From Hyphomicrobiaceae bacterium (GTDB lineage Bacteria; Pseudomonadota; Alphaproteobacteria; Rhizobiales; Xanthobacteraceae): a stretch of 64,000 nucleotides of DNA. Both the position numbers and the translations under genes were made by a program. The notes under the pieces were generated by a model that worked only from the letters and a program-made list of their open reading frames with translations, was not told the DNA's origin and did not search any database. Positions 35,012 through 43,395 of this stretch are shown here, piece after piece; the first letter of the stretch is position 1, and the number at the start of each line of letters is the position of its first letter. The stretch lies in assembly GCA_021324465.1 (NCBI GenBank), contig JAJPJB010000065.1, positions 47,392 to 111,391 of the forward strand, written 5' to 3'.

Positions 35012-36166
35012 ATGTCTGATGTCACCTTAACCGCGGGGATTCGGCAGAATCTGCTGTCGCTGCAGCAAACCTCCGCCGACTTGACCACCACCCAGGAGGC
35101 GCTCGCCACCGGGAAGAAGGTCAATTCCGCCGCCGATAATCCAAGTTCTTATTTCACGTCGCAGAATTTGACCCAGACCGCCAATTCGTTGAGCGCGCTG
35201 CTTGACCAGATCGGCCAGGGCTCGCAAACCATTGCGGCGGCGACCGACGGCTTGAACGGCCTGACCAGCCTGCTGCAGCAGGCGCTGTCGACCGTGCAGC
35301 AGGCGCAGTCCTCGAACTGGACAGTGGCGGCCACCACGACCGGCTCAACTAGCCTGAGCAATACCGCCAATCCCTCGCTCGCCGCCGGCACGCTCACCAT
35401 CGACGTCGGTTCGTCGACCTACAACGTCACCATTGCCGCCAGCGCTTCGCTGAGCACGATTGAAAACGCCATCAACAGCACCACCGGGCTCGGCAGCGGC
35501 GGGGTGGTGAGCGCGACCGATGACGGCTCCGGCCACCTGATCCTGACCTCTAACGAGCCACCGATCGGCTTCACCGTTTCGGCCAATGCCACCTCGGTGG
35601 CGCTCGGGCTGACAACCGACTCCACGACCAACAACGTCGCCATCGGATCGAGCGCCACACGCCAGACGCTCCAAGGTAACTTCAACAGCCTGCTCACGCA
35701 GATCAATCAGCTCGCCGCGGACGCGAGCTACAACGGCATCAACCTGCTCGCCGGCGACAGCCTGACAATCGACTTCAACCCGACCGGCACCAGCGCGCTG
35801 ACGATTACCGGCGTGACCTTCAATGCCGCGGGCCTTGGCCTGTCGGCGGCATCCGGCTCGGCCGCGGCCTCGTTTCAGTCGGACACAAAACTGGCCAGCC
35901 TGATCGCCTCGATCAACGCCGCGCTTGCGACCGTGCAGAGCCAGGCCGAGACGTTTGGTACCAATGCGTCGACCATCACGACCCGACAGACATTCGAAAC
36001 GGCGCTGATCAACACGCTGCAGACCGGCGCCACCAATCTGGTCGTGGCCGACCAGAACCAGGAGAGCGCCGATCTGCTCACCGAGCAGACCCAGCAGCAG
36101 CTGGAAATCTCCGCGCTATCCATCGCCAATGAAGCAAACCAGTCGGTGCTTAAACTGTTCGGCTAA
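35012..36166 (+). CDS. Flagellin 2
   Basis: This 384-residue tandem paralogue has exactly the same length as flagellin 1 and differs at scattered positions. It starts MSDVTLTAGIRQNLLSLQQTSADL and keeps the ALATGKKVNSAADNPSSYF and SALSIANEANQSVLKLFG end motifs. The N- and C-terminal domains are nearly identical between copies, while the exposed middle carries most substitutions (for example SNEPPIGF for SNNAPIGF). GGAAGG precedes the ATG by eight bases. The two leaders are unrelated in sequence, so the copies may be expressed differently. Confidence 0.97.
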   Translation: MSDVTLTAGIRQNLLSLQQTSADLTTTQEALATGKKVNSAADNPSSYFTSQNLTQTANSLSALLDQIGQGSQTIAAATDGLNGLTSLLQQALSTVQQAQSSNWTVAATTTGSTSLSNTANPSLAAGTLTIDVGSSTYNVTIAASASLSTIENAINSTTGLGSGGVVSATDDGSGHLILTSNEPPIGFTVSANATSVALGLTTDSTTNNVAIGSSATRQTLQGNFNSLLTQINQLAADASYNGINLLAGDSLTIDFNPTGTSALTITGVTFNAAGLGLSAASGSAAASFQSDTKLASLIASINAALATVQSQAETFGTNASTITTRQTFETALINTLQTGATNLVVADQNQESADLLTEQTQQQLEISALSIANEANQSVLKLFG

Positions 36167-36187
36167 GTCGGTGCGGCTTCGCGTCAG

Positions 36188-36217
36188 GCGGCGTGGCGCA
36201 AGCCGCGCCGCTTTTTT
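36188..36217 (+). terminator. Rho-independent terminator of flagellin 2
   Basis: GCGGCGTGGC (36188-36197) pairs with GCCGCGCCGC (36202-36211), with one G-T wobble and a GCAA loop, then six T residues. The layout matches the flagellin 1 terminator. Confidence 0.88.
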
Positions 36218-36224
36218 CTTCAAT

Positions 36225-36278
36225 GGAGCATGATTTTTTCGGAAAGCCGATTCGGAGTTTTCCGGATCGGGCTCTGCG
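36225..36278. repeat. Rhizobiales-type palindromic intergenic repeat
   Basis: GGAGCATGATTTTTTCGGAA on the left and TTTTCCGGATCGGGCTCT on the right form a long imperfect palindrome around CGATTCGG. I recognise this GAGCATGA..TTCGGAAA..TTTCCGGATC..GCTC pattern as a high-copy intergenic element in Bradyrhizobium and relatives. It fills the space between the flagellin 2 terminator and flbT-flaF. It also contains the ATG at 36230 that otherwise extends the flbT frame, a reason to reject that ATG. Confidence 0.65.
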
Positions 36279-36298
36279 GGACGTCGAGGAATCTGACC

Positions 36299-37042
36299 TT
36301 GCCGCTGAAGATCGAACTCAAGCCCGACGAACGCGTCCTGCTCGGCGACTGTGTCATTACCAATGCCGGCCCGCGCACGCGGCTGTTGATCGAAGGTTCG
36401 GTGCCGATTCTGCGCGAAAAGGAAATCATGACCTTGAGCGAAGCCGACACGATGGCCAAGCTCATCTATCTCGCCGTGCAGTTCATCTATGCAGCCAAGC
36501 GGCCGAAGGACCACCACGCGCTGTATTTTCGATTGGCGCGCGATTTCGTAAAAGCCGCGCCGGGCGCCAAGCCCTATATCGAAAGCATCAACAACCAAAT
36601 CTTAACAGGCAATCCCTATAAAGCCTTAAAGGAAGCGCGCAAGCTGATTGCCTACGAAAGGGAAAATCTAAAAATGCACCACGCCACCAAGGCCTACGCG
36701 AAGACGGCCGTGGAGACGGCATCTCCCCGTGAGCTTGAGGCGAACCTGCTGCTGCAAGCCGCAGCGAAATTGCAGGCCGTTTACGACAGCTGGAACGACA
36801 AAAAGCCGCCCGGGCTCGAGGACGCGCTCCTGTTCAATCGGCGGCTATGGACGATCTTTCTCGACGCGGTGACGAGCGAGAGCAACAAATTGCCGGCCAA
36901 GGTTCGTGAAAACATCAGACGGCTCGGCGTCTATATCATGGCTGAGACGTTCTCGCTGATGACCAAGCCGAAGCCGCAGCATCTCACCTCGATCATCAAG
37001 ATCAATCGCGGCCTTGCCGCCGGTCTGCGCAGCAAATCGTAA
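36299..37042 (+). CDS. FlbT-FlaF fusion (flagellin translation/export regulator)
   Basis: One continuous frame of 247 residues joins two proteins that are normally separate. Residues 1-125 are FlbT (LKIELKPDERVLLGDCVITN.., ending KEARKLIAYEREN). Residues 126-247 are FlaF, starting at its own expected Met (MHHATKAYAKTAVETASPREL). FlbT represses or activates flagellin mRNA translation, and FlaF is its antagonist and a flagellin-secretion factor. TTG 36299 follows CGAGGA by eight bases and gives the standard FlbT N terminus. An AAAGGG lies eleven bases before the internal ATG 36674, so separate FlaF could also be made. It sits directly after the flagellins, as expected. Confidence 0.88.
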   Translation: MPLKIELKPDERVLLGDCVITNAGPRTRLLIEGSVPILREKEIMTLSEADTMAKLIYLAVQFIYAAKRPKDHHALYFRLARDFVKAAPGAKPYIESINNQILTGNPYKALKEARKLIAYERENLKMHHATKAYAKTAVETASPRELEANLLLQAAAKLQAVYDSWNDKKPPGLEDALLFNRRLWTIFLDAVTSESNKLPAKVRENIRRLGVYIMAETFSLMTKPKPQHLTSIIKINRGLAAGLRSKS

Positions 37043-37198
37043 GGCGCCGGACGCGGTGCCGTAATTCCTCACCCCTGGATGCGCGCCAGGGTGCGCCTCG
37101 AAGGCGCGAGCCGTGCCGGCCGAGGAGCTTGTCTTCGGGCCGGGCGAAAGGTCGGCCGCTTGGCGGCGGGCTGAGCCTAGCTTGTGTAACGAGTTCCC

Positions 37199-38746
37199 TC
37201 ACGCCGCCCGCGGCATTTCCAGGCGCAGCCGGCCGCGCAGATGCGGGATCCGATTGACGTCCATCCGTGAGGCCAGCGATCGCATATAGAAGAGCTCCTC
37301 TTTCGTGGCGATTGCGAAAGCGGAAAATTCGCGCTGCCCGTCGCGAAGATCGGCGTCCGACAGTGCATCCTCGAACAGATCGAGCCACCCCGAATCCGCA
37401 ACGTCTCCGTCGGCGCCTTCGTTGAACAGCATCTTTTGCCGGTCGCGAATGCAGATCGGCAACTCGGACGGATAAAGATCGTACAGCGCGCGCAGCGGCG
37501 CCTTGCCGATCAGCGCATTGCCCGCGCGCGTCACCAAAGCCGCTGTGTTGAGCGCGCTCGCATGTTCGACGATCGTCTGATCGAGAAATGGCTCGCGAAT
37601 CTCGAGCTGAAATCGCATCGAGCAGCGGTCGACCCGCTGCAGGTTGGCGCGATGCATCATGGCGAGGCATTGCTGCTGCATGTGCCGACCCGAGCCATCG
37701 GATCGCACGAACGCCAGTTCGAGCGGCGTATAGCCTGCGAACAATTCGTCCGCGCCCTCGCCGCAAAGGGCGACGCGGAAGCCGTCCTGATGAATGCGCC
37801 GTGACAGCAGATAAGTGTGGAGGCTCGGCCGGATCACGGCGGGTTCGAACGTCTCCACGGTGTCGACAACTCTCGCAACAAGCGGCAGCGTCTTGGCGCT
37901 GTGGATCTCAATCTCCACTTCGCGCAGATCGAACCGGGTCTCCTCGGCATAATATTTGGCGTAAAGATAGTCGGGCGACTTGCGCCCCACAGCGATATAG
38001 CCGGGCATATCGGGGCAGGTTCGCCGCGCATAGTGCACGATCAGCGTGCTGTCGATGCCGCCTGAGAACAGCGCCGCGACCGGGAGGTTCGGCGGCACGC
38101 GCATGCGCACCGCCTGCGACAGAACGCGATCGAGCTCGACCGGCGACCCGGCATTCGCATCGGTTGACACCGGCAGAGCGTAATGGCGGCCGCAGAAATC
38201 GCGGGTCAGCATGGAGCCCGGCGGCAGCAGCAGGACATCGCCACTCTGCGTCGCCTGCAAGAGCGGCCTGATCTCCGAGCTAAACAAAAAGCCTTTTTGC
38301 GATCGGACCAGATAAAGCGGCTTCACGCCGAAGGGGTCGCGTGCAGCCAGAAACTCGCCTGTGGCGGCGTCGATCGCAACGAAGGCATACATCCCGGACA
38401 GGCGCTTGATGCCGGCAGGCCCCCACATACGCAGCGCGTTGGCGACCACTTCGGTGTCGCAACCGGTGTGAAAAGCAACGCCTAGCGCCTCCAGCTCCCG
38501 ACGCAAATCGACGTGATTGTAGATTTCGCCATTGAACGCGACGAGATAGCGTTCGTCGAACGAGGCCTTGGGCTGCGTGCCATTGGCTGGATCGACAATG
38601 CGCAAGCGCCGCGTGCACATCGCGGTATTGTTGCCGATGCGAACCAGCGGATCGGTCACGTCGCCCCGGTGCAACATACCACCGATCAGAGTACGGACCG
38701 CCGCCTCGGCGCCATCCCAATCGATGGCAACCGCTATGCCACACAT
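37199..38746 (-). CDS. Asparagine synthetase B-like glutamine amidotransferase
   Basis: This 515-residue two-domain enzyme has an N-terminal class II glutaminase with catalytic Cys2 (MCGIAVA) and the FNGEIYNH motif, and a C-terminal ATP-pyrophosphatase domain with the P-loop SGGIDST (about residue 233) and CGEGADELFAGY. Both active sites look intact, so it should transfer ammonia from glutamine to an adenylated carboxylate. Besides asparagine synthesis, such enzymes amidate sugars and secondary metabolites. Location between flbT-flaF and a CmcI-like enzyme in a flagellin region suggests a modifying role rather than housekeeping; this is inference. Divergent from the CmcI-like gene. Confidence 0.88.
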   Translation of the reverse strand: MCGIAVAIDWDGAEAAVRTLIGGMLHRGDVTDPLVRIGNNTAMCTRRLRIVDPANGTQPKASFDERYLVAFNGEIYNHVDLRRELEALGVAFHTGCDTEVVANALRMWGPAGIKRLSGMYAFVAIDAATGEFLAARDPFGVKPLYLVRSQKGFLFSSEIRPLLQATQSGDVLLLPPGSMLTRDFCGRHYALPVSTDANAGSPVELDRVLSQAVRMRVPPNLPVAALFSGGIDSTLIVHYARRTCPDMPGYIAVGRKSPDYLYAKYYAEETRFDLREVEIEIHSAKTLPLVARVVDTVETFEPAVIRPSLHTYLLSRRIHQDGFRVALCGEGADELFAGYTPLELAFVRSDGSGRHMQQQCLAMMHRANLQRVDRCSMRFQLEIREPFLDQTIVEHASALNTAALVTRAGNALIGKAPLRALYDLYPSELPICIRDRQKMLFNEGADGDVADSGWLDLFEDALSDADLRDGQREFSAFAIATKEELFYMRSLASRMDVNRIPHLRGRLRLEMPRAA

Positions 38747-38823
38747 GCCGCCCCCCAGAAGATCAAGCCAGCCAGAATCCGAAGTTTCAACGGGATGTTG
38801 ACGATCAGGCTAGGTTCGAAGGG

Positions 38824-38838
38824 TTAACACTTGGTTCC
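38824..38838. promoter_or_regulatory. Degenerate CtrA-type site between the asnB-like and CmcI-like genes
   Basis: GGTTAACACTTGGTTCC contains TTAA-N7-TTCC (38824-38838), two mismatches from the full CtrA site. It lies 78 bp upstream of the amidotransferase and 85 bp upstream of the CmcI-like gene. Low confidence on its own. Confidence 0.3.
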
Positions 38839-38922
38839 CAACCGCGCCGCCGTCAGGATTTTGTTTACCGTAATACTCTAGAGCTTGCCGCGCTAAGCAG
38901 GGCCGGGCGCGGGACGGGCTTC

Positions 38923-39867
38923 ATGGCCGAGATTGCGGGCGACTTCGCTGAGCTGATTTCGGGCGACGAGCTCAAAGCCGCCGCGCTCCGCTACATCGGT
39001 GAAATGCGCGCCAAGATCGAGCGCGATCAAAATGGCTTGCACAGCGTTTTCGACAGCTGGTTCACCCGCGTACTCGGTCAACTGATTCAGTTTGATCCGA
39101 CCCGCGCCTGGGAAGACAGCGTGCGCGAAAGGGTCATCCGCGCGCCGGCGCAATTCGGCGGTCTGCAATGGGACCTGCACCGCCTGCGGCAGTTTCTCGA
39201 TCGTTGGCGGCAGGGTCGTTTCGTCGATTATGCGCGGCGCGAGCAGTCTGGCACGCATTATCACCCGCGCTTTGGCACCGAGTTCGGCGCCGACGTGCTG
39301 CTCACGTGCCAGGGCGCACCGTCACTCATGCGCTGGCGCGGCATACCGCTGATGAAGAATGTTTTCGATTTCGCGATGTATCCGATGCTGATTGGCGAGC
39401 TGCGCCCGCACACCATCATCGAGATCGGGTCCGGCCTCGGTGCGAGCGCGCTGTGGTTCGCCGACCATCTCGTCATGAACGGCATAGACGGGCATGTCCA
39501 TTCGGTCGATCGGGTCCGCGCCGAAGCGGCGCATCCGCACGTCACGTTCCATCAGGGCGACTGCGCCGACCCGGCGCGCCTGTTCGAGCCCGGCCTCCTG
39601 CAGGCGGCGCCGCATCCTTGGCTCGTGATCGAGGATGCGCATCATAACGTGGCCGGCGTGATTGAGCACTTCCACACTTTTCTTGAGCCCGGTGATTATC
39701 TGATCGTCGAGGACAGCGACATCAAGCGCGAAGCGCTGCGCGGCTTTGTCGGCGCGCATCCGGGCGATTATCTGGTCGATACGCGATACACCGACAATTT
39801 CGGCCGCAATGCCACCTGTGCCGCCGATGCGATCTTTGTCAGAATGGAAGAACCGGATGGCGAATAG
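38923..39867 (+). CDS. CmcI-family (cephalosporin hydroxylase-like) methyltransferase
   Basis: This 314-residue protein has a C-terminal Rossmann methyltransferase-like domain of the CmcI class. SAM-site motifs are TIIEIGSGLGASALWFAD (about residues 166-183) and HVHSVDRVR; acidic residues follow in VIEDAHHNVAGV and YLIVEDSDIKRE, positions that bind a metal in CmcI and rhamnosyl O-methyltransferases. The N-terminal 100 residues are helical and specific to this subgroup. Members methylate sugars of glycolipids and glycopeptidolipids or act on antibiotics. Here methylation of a flagellin glycan is plausible. Divergent from the amidotransferase. Confidence 0.82.
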   Translation: MAEIAGDFAELISGDELKAAALRYIGEMRAKIERDQNGLHSVFDSWFTRVLGQLIQFDPTRAWEDSVRERVIRAPAQFGGLQWDLHRLRQFLDRWRQGRFVDYARREQSGTHYHPRFGTEFGADVLLTCQGAPSLMRWRGIPLMKNVFDFAMYPMLIGELRPHTIIEIGSGLGASALWFADHLVMNGIDGHVHSVDRVRAEAAHPHVTFHQGDCADPARLFEPGLLQAAPHPWLVIEDAHHNVAGVIEHFHTFLEPGDYLIVEDSDIKREALRGFVGAHPGDYLVDTRYTDNFGRNATCAADAIFVRMEEPDGE

Positions 39868-39884
39868 CGACTTATGTTCGCCCC

Positions 39885-39935
39885 ATTTGCTATTTGCTAT
39901 TCACCATTCGTTATTCGCCCAACTGACTTCTCGCT
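39885..39935. repeat. AT-rich degenerate TTGCTATT/TTCGCTATT repeat
   Basis: The 73-bp gap between the convergent CmcI-like gene and flgL is filled with short copies of a TTxGCTATT-like word (for example TTTGCTATTTGCTATTC, then ATTCGTTATTCGCC). It is much richer in A and T than its surroundings. No hairpin with a T-run was found, so termination of both genes here is unproven. Confidence 0.5.
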
Positions 39936-39940
39936 ATTGT

Positions 39941-41449
39941 CTATCCCGCAACCGGCGCGAGATAGTTGACCAGGCTGAGCTGTGCCAGCCGCGCTGTCAC
40001 CGACATCGACGCCGAGAGGCTGTTCTGCAGGGTCAGGATCTGCTCGCCGATCTGGGTCTGGTTGATACCGTCCACATTATCCAAGATGTTGCTCAGCGTG
40101 GTCTGCGTTTGCGTATTGAGCGTGGTGGCATTGCTTACTTTCTTCTGCGCATCGGCGAGATCAGATTGCATGTCGTTGATCGATTGCGAACCCGACGACG
40201 GCGTCAGATTGGCGTAGACCTTCGCGGTCAGCGCCTGGTAACTCGCTTTGGCGTTGGAATTGCTGGACGAGTAGGTCGTCGCCGCAAGCACCGCGATGTT
40301 CTTGACCAGAGTCGTCATCGCCTGCTCGTTGGCACGCATGCCATAGTCAACGGTCAGCCCGGGACCGATCTGGGCCGCCTGCGTCTGCCGCGCCGGCGTC
40401 GTGCCGTTCTCGCCGGTATACCAGATCACGGTATTGGCCGATGTGCCGTTGGTCAGCGACGTCGCCGCGGCATAATTGTTGCCGGCGCCGGGGACGACGA
40501 TCTGCGGCGGATCCGAAAAGAAATTATTGCCGGCTTCGATCGCCGAGGCCGCCGGCAGCGCCGTCTGCGCCAGATTGGCAATGGCGCCAGTGAGCGCATT
40601 CTGCAAATTGGCCGCCGTCGCAGCCGGTGTCGCACCGATGCTGAACTGATCCGTCCCCGGCGTCGACGACGAGGTCGCCTGCAGCGCAATATTCTGGGTG
40701 GTGCCGTCGGGTAGCGTGAGCTGAAAGTTGATCGTCTCGCCGTCATTCGGATTCGAGCCAAGCGCGACCGAGATCGAGGGCGGCGAGCCGGATGGGCCGC
40801 TGACGACCGCGCCCGACAAGCCCGAACTGACGCCGGTGAGCTGAAAGCCGAACGGCGTGCCATCCTGGCTGAGTGTCACGGTGGCGCCCGACGTCGACGT
40901 GCTCAGGCGGCCCATTCCGGCCGTCCCGAGATCGGCCTGCTCGCGCTCCGAGATGAGCTGCATCAGGCCGGCCTGTGCGCCGGTGCCGTTGAGCAGGGTG
41001 CTGGCGTTCACCACCGATTGCTGATTCACCCCGCTGCCCGAGAAGATGTAGTTGCTGCCGACCTGCGTGTTGAGCAGCGACAGGATCTGATCGAGATAGC
41101 TTTCCACAGTCGATTGGGTCTGTGTCTGGCCGCTGGAGTTGAGCGAAAAGCCCGGCGGGTCGGCGATCAATGACTGCACCGTGCCGCTCGCATTCGCAAT
41201 CTGACTGAGCACCGTCTGGGCGACGTTCAGCGTCGTGCTGACGGTCGTGGTCGTCGCGCTATAGCCGTCGATGGCCGCGAGCTGTGCGTTAAGTGCAACC
41301 GACAGGCCGGCTTGCGACTGCAGCCCGGAATAGGTCTGGGCCGCCTTGCCGGTGCCGAGCTGTTCGGCGAGCGTATTGAGCTCGTTCATCATATTGGTCT
41401 GCGCCATGATTGTGGCCGCAGTCACCGAGCCGGGTCCGGTAATGCTCAT
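39941..41449 (-). CDS. flgL: Hook-filament junction protein FlgL (long form)
   Basis: FlgL (HAP3) joins the hook to the filament. The N-terminal flagellin-like helix region (MAQTNMMNELNTLAEQLGTGKAAQTYSGL) and C-terminal helix (QTQIGEQILTLQNSLSASMSV) bracket the protein. At 502 residues it is far longer than the 300-350 of many FlgL proteins. The extra length is a Ser/Thr/Gly-rich beta domain (about residues 170-340) containing TINFQLTLPDGTTQNI, similar in style to modules in the flagellins and FlgE. It starts 10 bp after flgK and is the last gene of flgE-flgK-flgL. Confidence 0.93.
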   Translation of the reverse strand: MSITGPGSVTAATIMAQTNMMNELNTLAEQLGTGKAAQTYSGLQSQAGLSVALNAQLAAIDGYSATTTTVSTTLNVAQTVLSQIANASGTVQSLIADPPGFSLNSSGQTQTQSTVESYLDQILSLLNTQVGSNYIFSGSGVNQQSVVNASTLLNGTGAQAGLMQLISEREQADLGTAGMGRLSTSTSGATVTLSQDGTPFGFQLTGVSSGLSGAVVSGPSGSPPSISVALGSNPNDGETINFQLTLPDGTTQNIALQATSSSTPGTDQFSIGATPAATAANLQNALTGAIANLAQTALPAASAIEAGNNFFSDPPQIVVPGAGNNYAAATSLTNGTSANTVIWYTGENGTTPARQTQAAQIGPGLTVDYGMRANEQAMTTLVKNIAVLAATTYSSSNSNAKASYQALTAKVYANLTPSSGSQSINDMQSDLADAQKKVSNATTLNTQTQTTLSNILDNVDGINQTQIGEQILTLQNSLSASMSVTARLAQLSLVNYLAPVAG

Positions 41450-41459
41450 GGCAAGCCTA

Positions 41460-43328
41460 TCAGCCTATCTGCAGCAGCGTCTGCATCATGCTCTGAACCG
41501 TCGACATCACGCGGGCATTGGCCGCATAAGCGTTTTGCAGCGCGATCAGGTTCGACATTTCGGTATCGATATTGACACCCGACTGTTCGTTGAAGCGCTG
41601 CTGCAAGGCGGTGACGACCGTGTCCTGCCCCTGCTGCAGATTGGTCGCCGCATTCGCGGCTTGCGCCTGCACGGTAACGACCTGGCTCAGATATTGCCCG
41701 AGTGTGCCGCTATAAGGCGATTGCGCTGAGCCGATGCCTGTTGTCGGCGAGAAGCTCAGCGCCGCGGTGGTCATTTGGCTCAGCATGAAATTCGGGCGCG
41801 TCGCGTCGCCGGCGGGCGTATTCGCCGCATAGGCGACGAGGCTGCCGGGCGCATTGACGACCGCGCTGTTGACGCTGATGCGGCCCGCGAGCCCAGTGGT
41901 CTGCGTGCCGGTTGCGGTTAGCGCGCCGGTGATCGGCTGACTGCCATCCACGAACAACTGGAACTGCGGGCTGCCGCTGGTAAGCGATGTCACCGTGGCT
42001 GTCGCCGACAGCGAATTGACGACGTTGCCGCTGCCATTGGCATTGACCACCTGCAGTGTCGTGCCGCCGGTATTGGCGAATTGCAGATTCGAGCCGAATG
42101 CGAGGTTCAGCTGCGATACTACCGAATTCACGCCGCCGGAAAAATCGATGCCGATGATTGTATTGTCCGGATTGGATGCCGACTTTTGCTGTGGCAGCGA
42201 GGTCCCGGGCGGGATATCCACGACCGTGATCGTGTGCTGCACATTGCCGCTGTCGCTATAGCTGAACTGAACCGTATTGCCGGGCGATAGGCCGCCGATA
42301 TCGACGCTAAACCCGGTCAGGCCTCCAGGCGCGGTCGATGGGGTACCGTTCACGGTCTTATTCGACAGCGCCTGCGACATCTGATTGGCGAAGTCGTCGA
42401 GCTGCGCCTGCGCCTGCGGCAAGATGGTATCGCGCATCTGCAGATAGGCGCCGATCCGGCCCGACTGAATGGCGCCATCGGCGATCATGTCGGTGGTGGC
42501 ACCGCTCGGCGACGTCAACGTGATCGTGCCGGCGCCATCCTGACTCGGATTGGCGCTCCATAGCGACGTCGCCGACAGGGTGCCGGCATTGTCGAACGAT
42601 ATCTGTGAGGCTTGATTATTGCTGACGAGTTGCAGTCCGGTGCTGGTAAATATCGAAATCTGATTGTTCTGGTCATGCACCACATTGACATTCATCAACT
42701 GGGTGAGCTGCGTAATGTCCTGGTCGCGCTGATCCTCAAGCGAAGCCGCCGTGCTGTCGGGATTGGAGCCTGTACCCTCGAGTCTGCCGTTGATTTGCGC
42801 GATTTCCTGCAATAGGCCGTTGGCGGTCTGCACGTCGCTGGCGATGCCCGCCTCAGCTTGCGTGCGCAGCTGCTGGATGCCGGATGTCATCGCGTTGAGA
42901 TTTTGTGCCAGTGCCTGTGCCGCGCTGATGACAGCCGTTTGATTGGAATACGAGCTCGGGCTTGTCGACAGCGACTGCAGCGCCGTCGTGAAGTTGTTGA
43001 AATTCGCGTCGAACGAGGTCGAACTGCCCGGCGCGCCGTAAATCGCCTGCAATTGCTGATAAAGCTGCGCGACCGTGTCGGCATAGGAGCCGCCCGACGT
43101 CTCGGTCCACAACTGGCCTTGTAACAAGGTGTTGAGGTTGCGGTTGATGCCGGTCGTGTCGACGCTGGTTCCGGTATTGCCGGCGGTGCCCAGTTCGGCT
43201 TGCTTGAGGCTCTCCTCGACATAGCCGGGCGTGTTCGCATTGGCGACATTGCCAGCGATGACCGACAGGCCTTGCTGCGTGACGTTGATGCCCGCCAATG
43301 CGGCTGACAGCGCCTGATTAACGCCCAT
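41460..43328 (-). CDS. flgK: Hook-associated protein FlgK
   Basis: FlgK (HAP1) is the first junction protein above the hook. The 622-residue product starts MGVNQALSAALAGINVTQQGLSVIAGNVANANTPGYV, a standard FlgK N terminus, and ends EMSNLIALQNAYAANARVMSTVQSMMQTLLQIG. The centre carries beta-rich insertions (VQFSYSDSGNVQHTITVVDIPPG written in part: VQFSYSDSGNVQHTI) typical of this clade. It follows flgE after 67 bp that include a perfect 12-bp hairpin, and flgL follows 10 bp later. It is probably driven by the sigma-54 promoter upstream of flgE. Confidence 0.97.
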   Translation of the reverse strand: MGVNQALSAALAGINVTQQGLSVIAGNVANANTPGYVEESLKQAELGTAGNTGTSVDTTGINRNLNTLLQGQLWTETSGGSYADTVAQLYQQLQAIYGAPGSSTSFDANFNNFTTALQSLSTSPSSYSNQTAVISAAQALAQNLNAMTSGIQQLRTQAEAGIASDVQTANGLLQEIAQINGRLEGTGSNPDSTAASLEDQRDQDITQLTQLMNVNVVHDQNNQISIFTSTGLQLVSNNQASQISFDNAGTLSATSLWSANPSQDGAGTITLTSPSGATTDMIADGAIQSGRIGAYLQMRDTILPQAQAQLDDFANQMSQALSNKTVNGTPSTAPGGLTGFSVDIGGLSPGNTVQFSYSDSGNVQHTITVVDIPPGTSLPQQKSASNPDNTIIGIDFSGGVNSVVSQLNLAFGSNLQFANTGGTTLQVVNANGSGNVVNSLSATATVTSLTSGSPQFQLFVDGSQPITGALTATGTQTTGLAGRISVNSAVVNAPGSLVAYAANTPAGDATRPNFMLSQMTTAALSFSPTTGIGSAQSPYSGTLGQYLSQVVTVQAQAANAATNLQQGQDTVVTALQQRFNEQSGVNIDTEMSNLIALQNAYAANARVMSTVQSMMQTLLQIG

Positions 43329-43359
43329 AACTAACGCCTATGGCTGCGGCAATCCATGC

Positions 43360-43389
43360 GGCTTGCCGCTGCCGCGACAGCGGCAAGCC
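43360..43389 (-). other. Perfect hairpin between flgE and flgK
   Basis: GGCTTGCCGCTG (43360-43371) and CAGCGGCAAGCC (43378-43389) are perfect 12-bp complements with a six-base loop, beginning 6 bp after the flgE stop. No T-run follows on the minus strand. It may protect the 3' end of flgE mRNA or cause partial termination, giving more hook protein than FlgK and FlgL. Confidence 0.7.
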
Positions 43390-43395
43390 TCCTCA

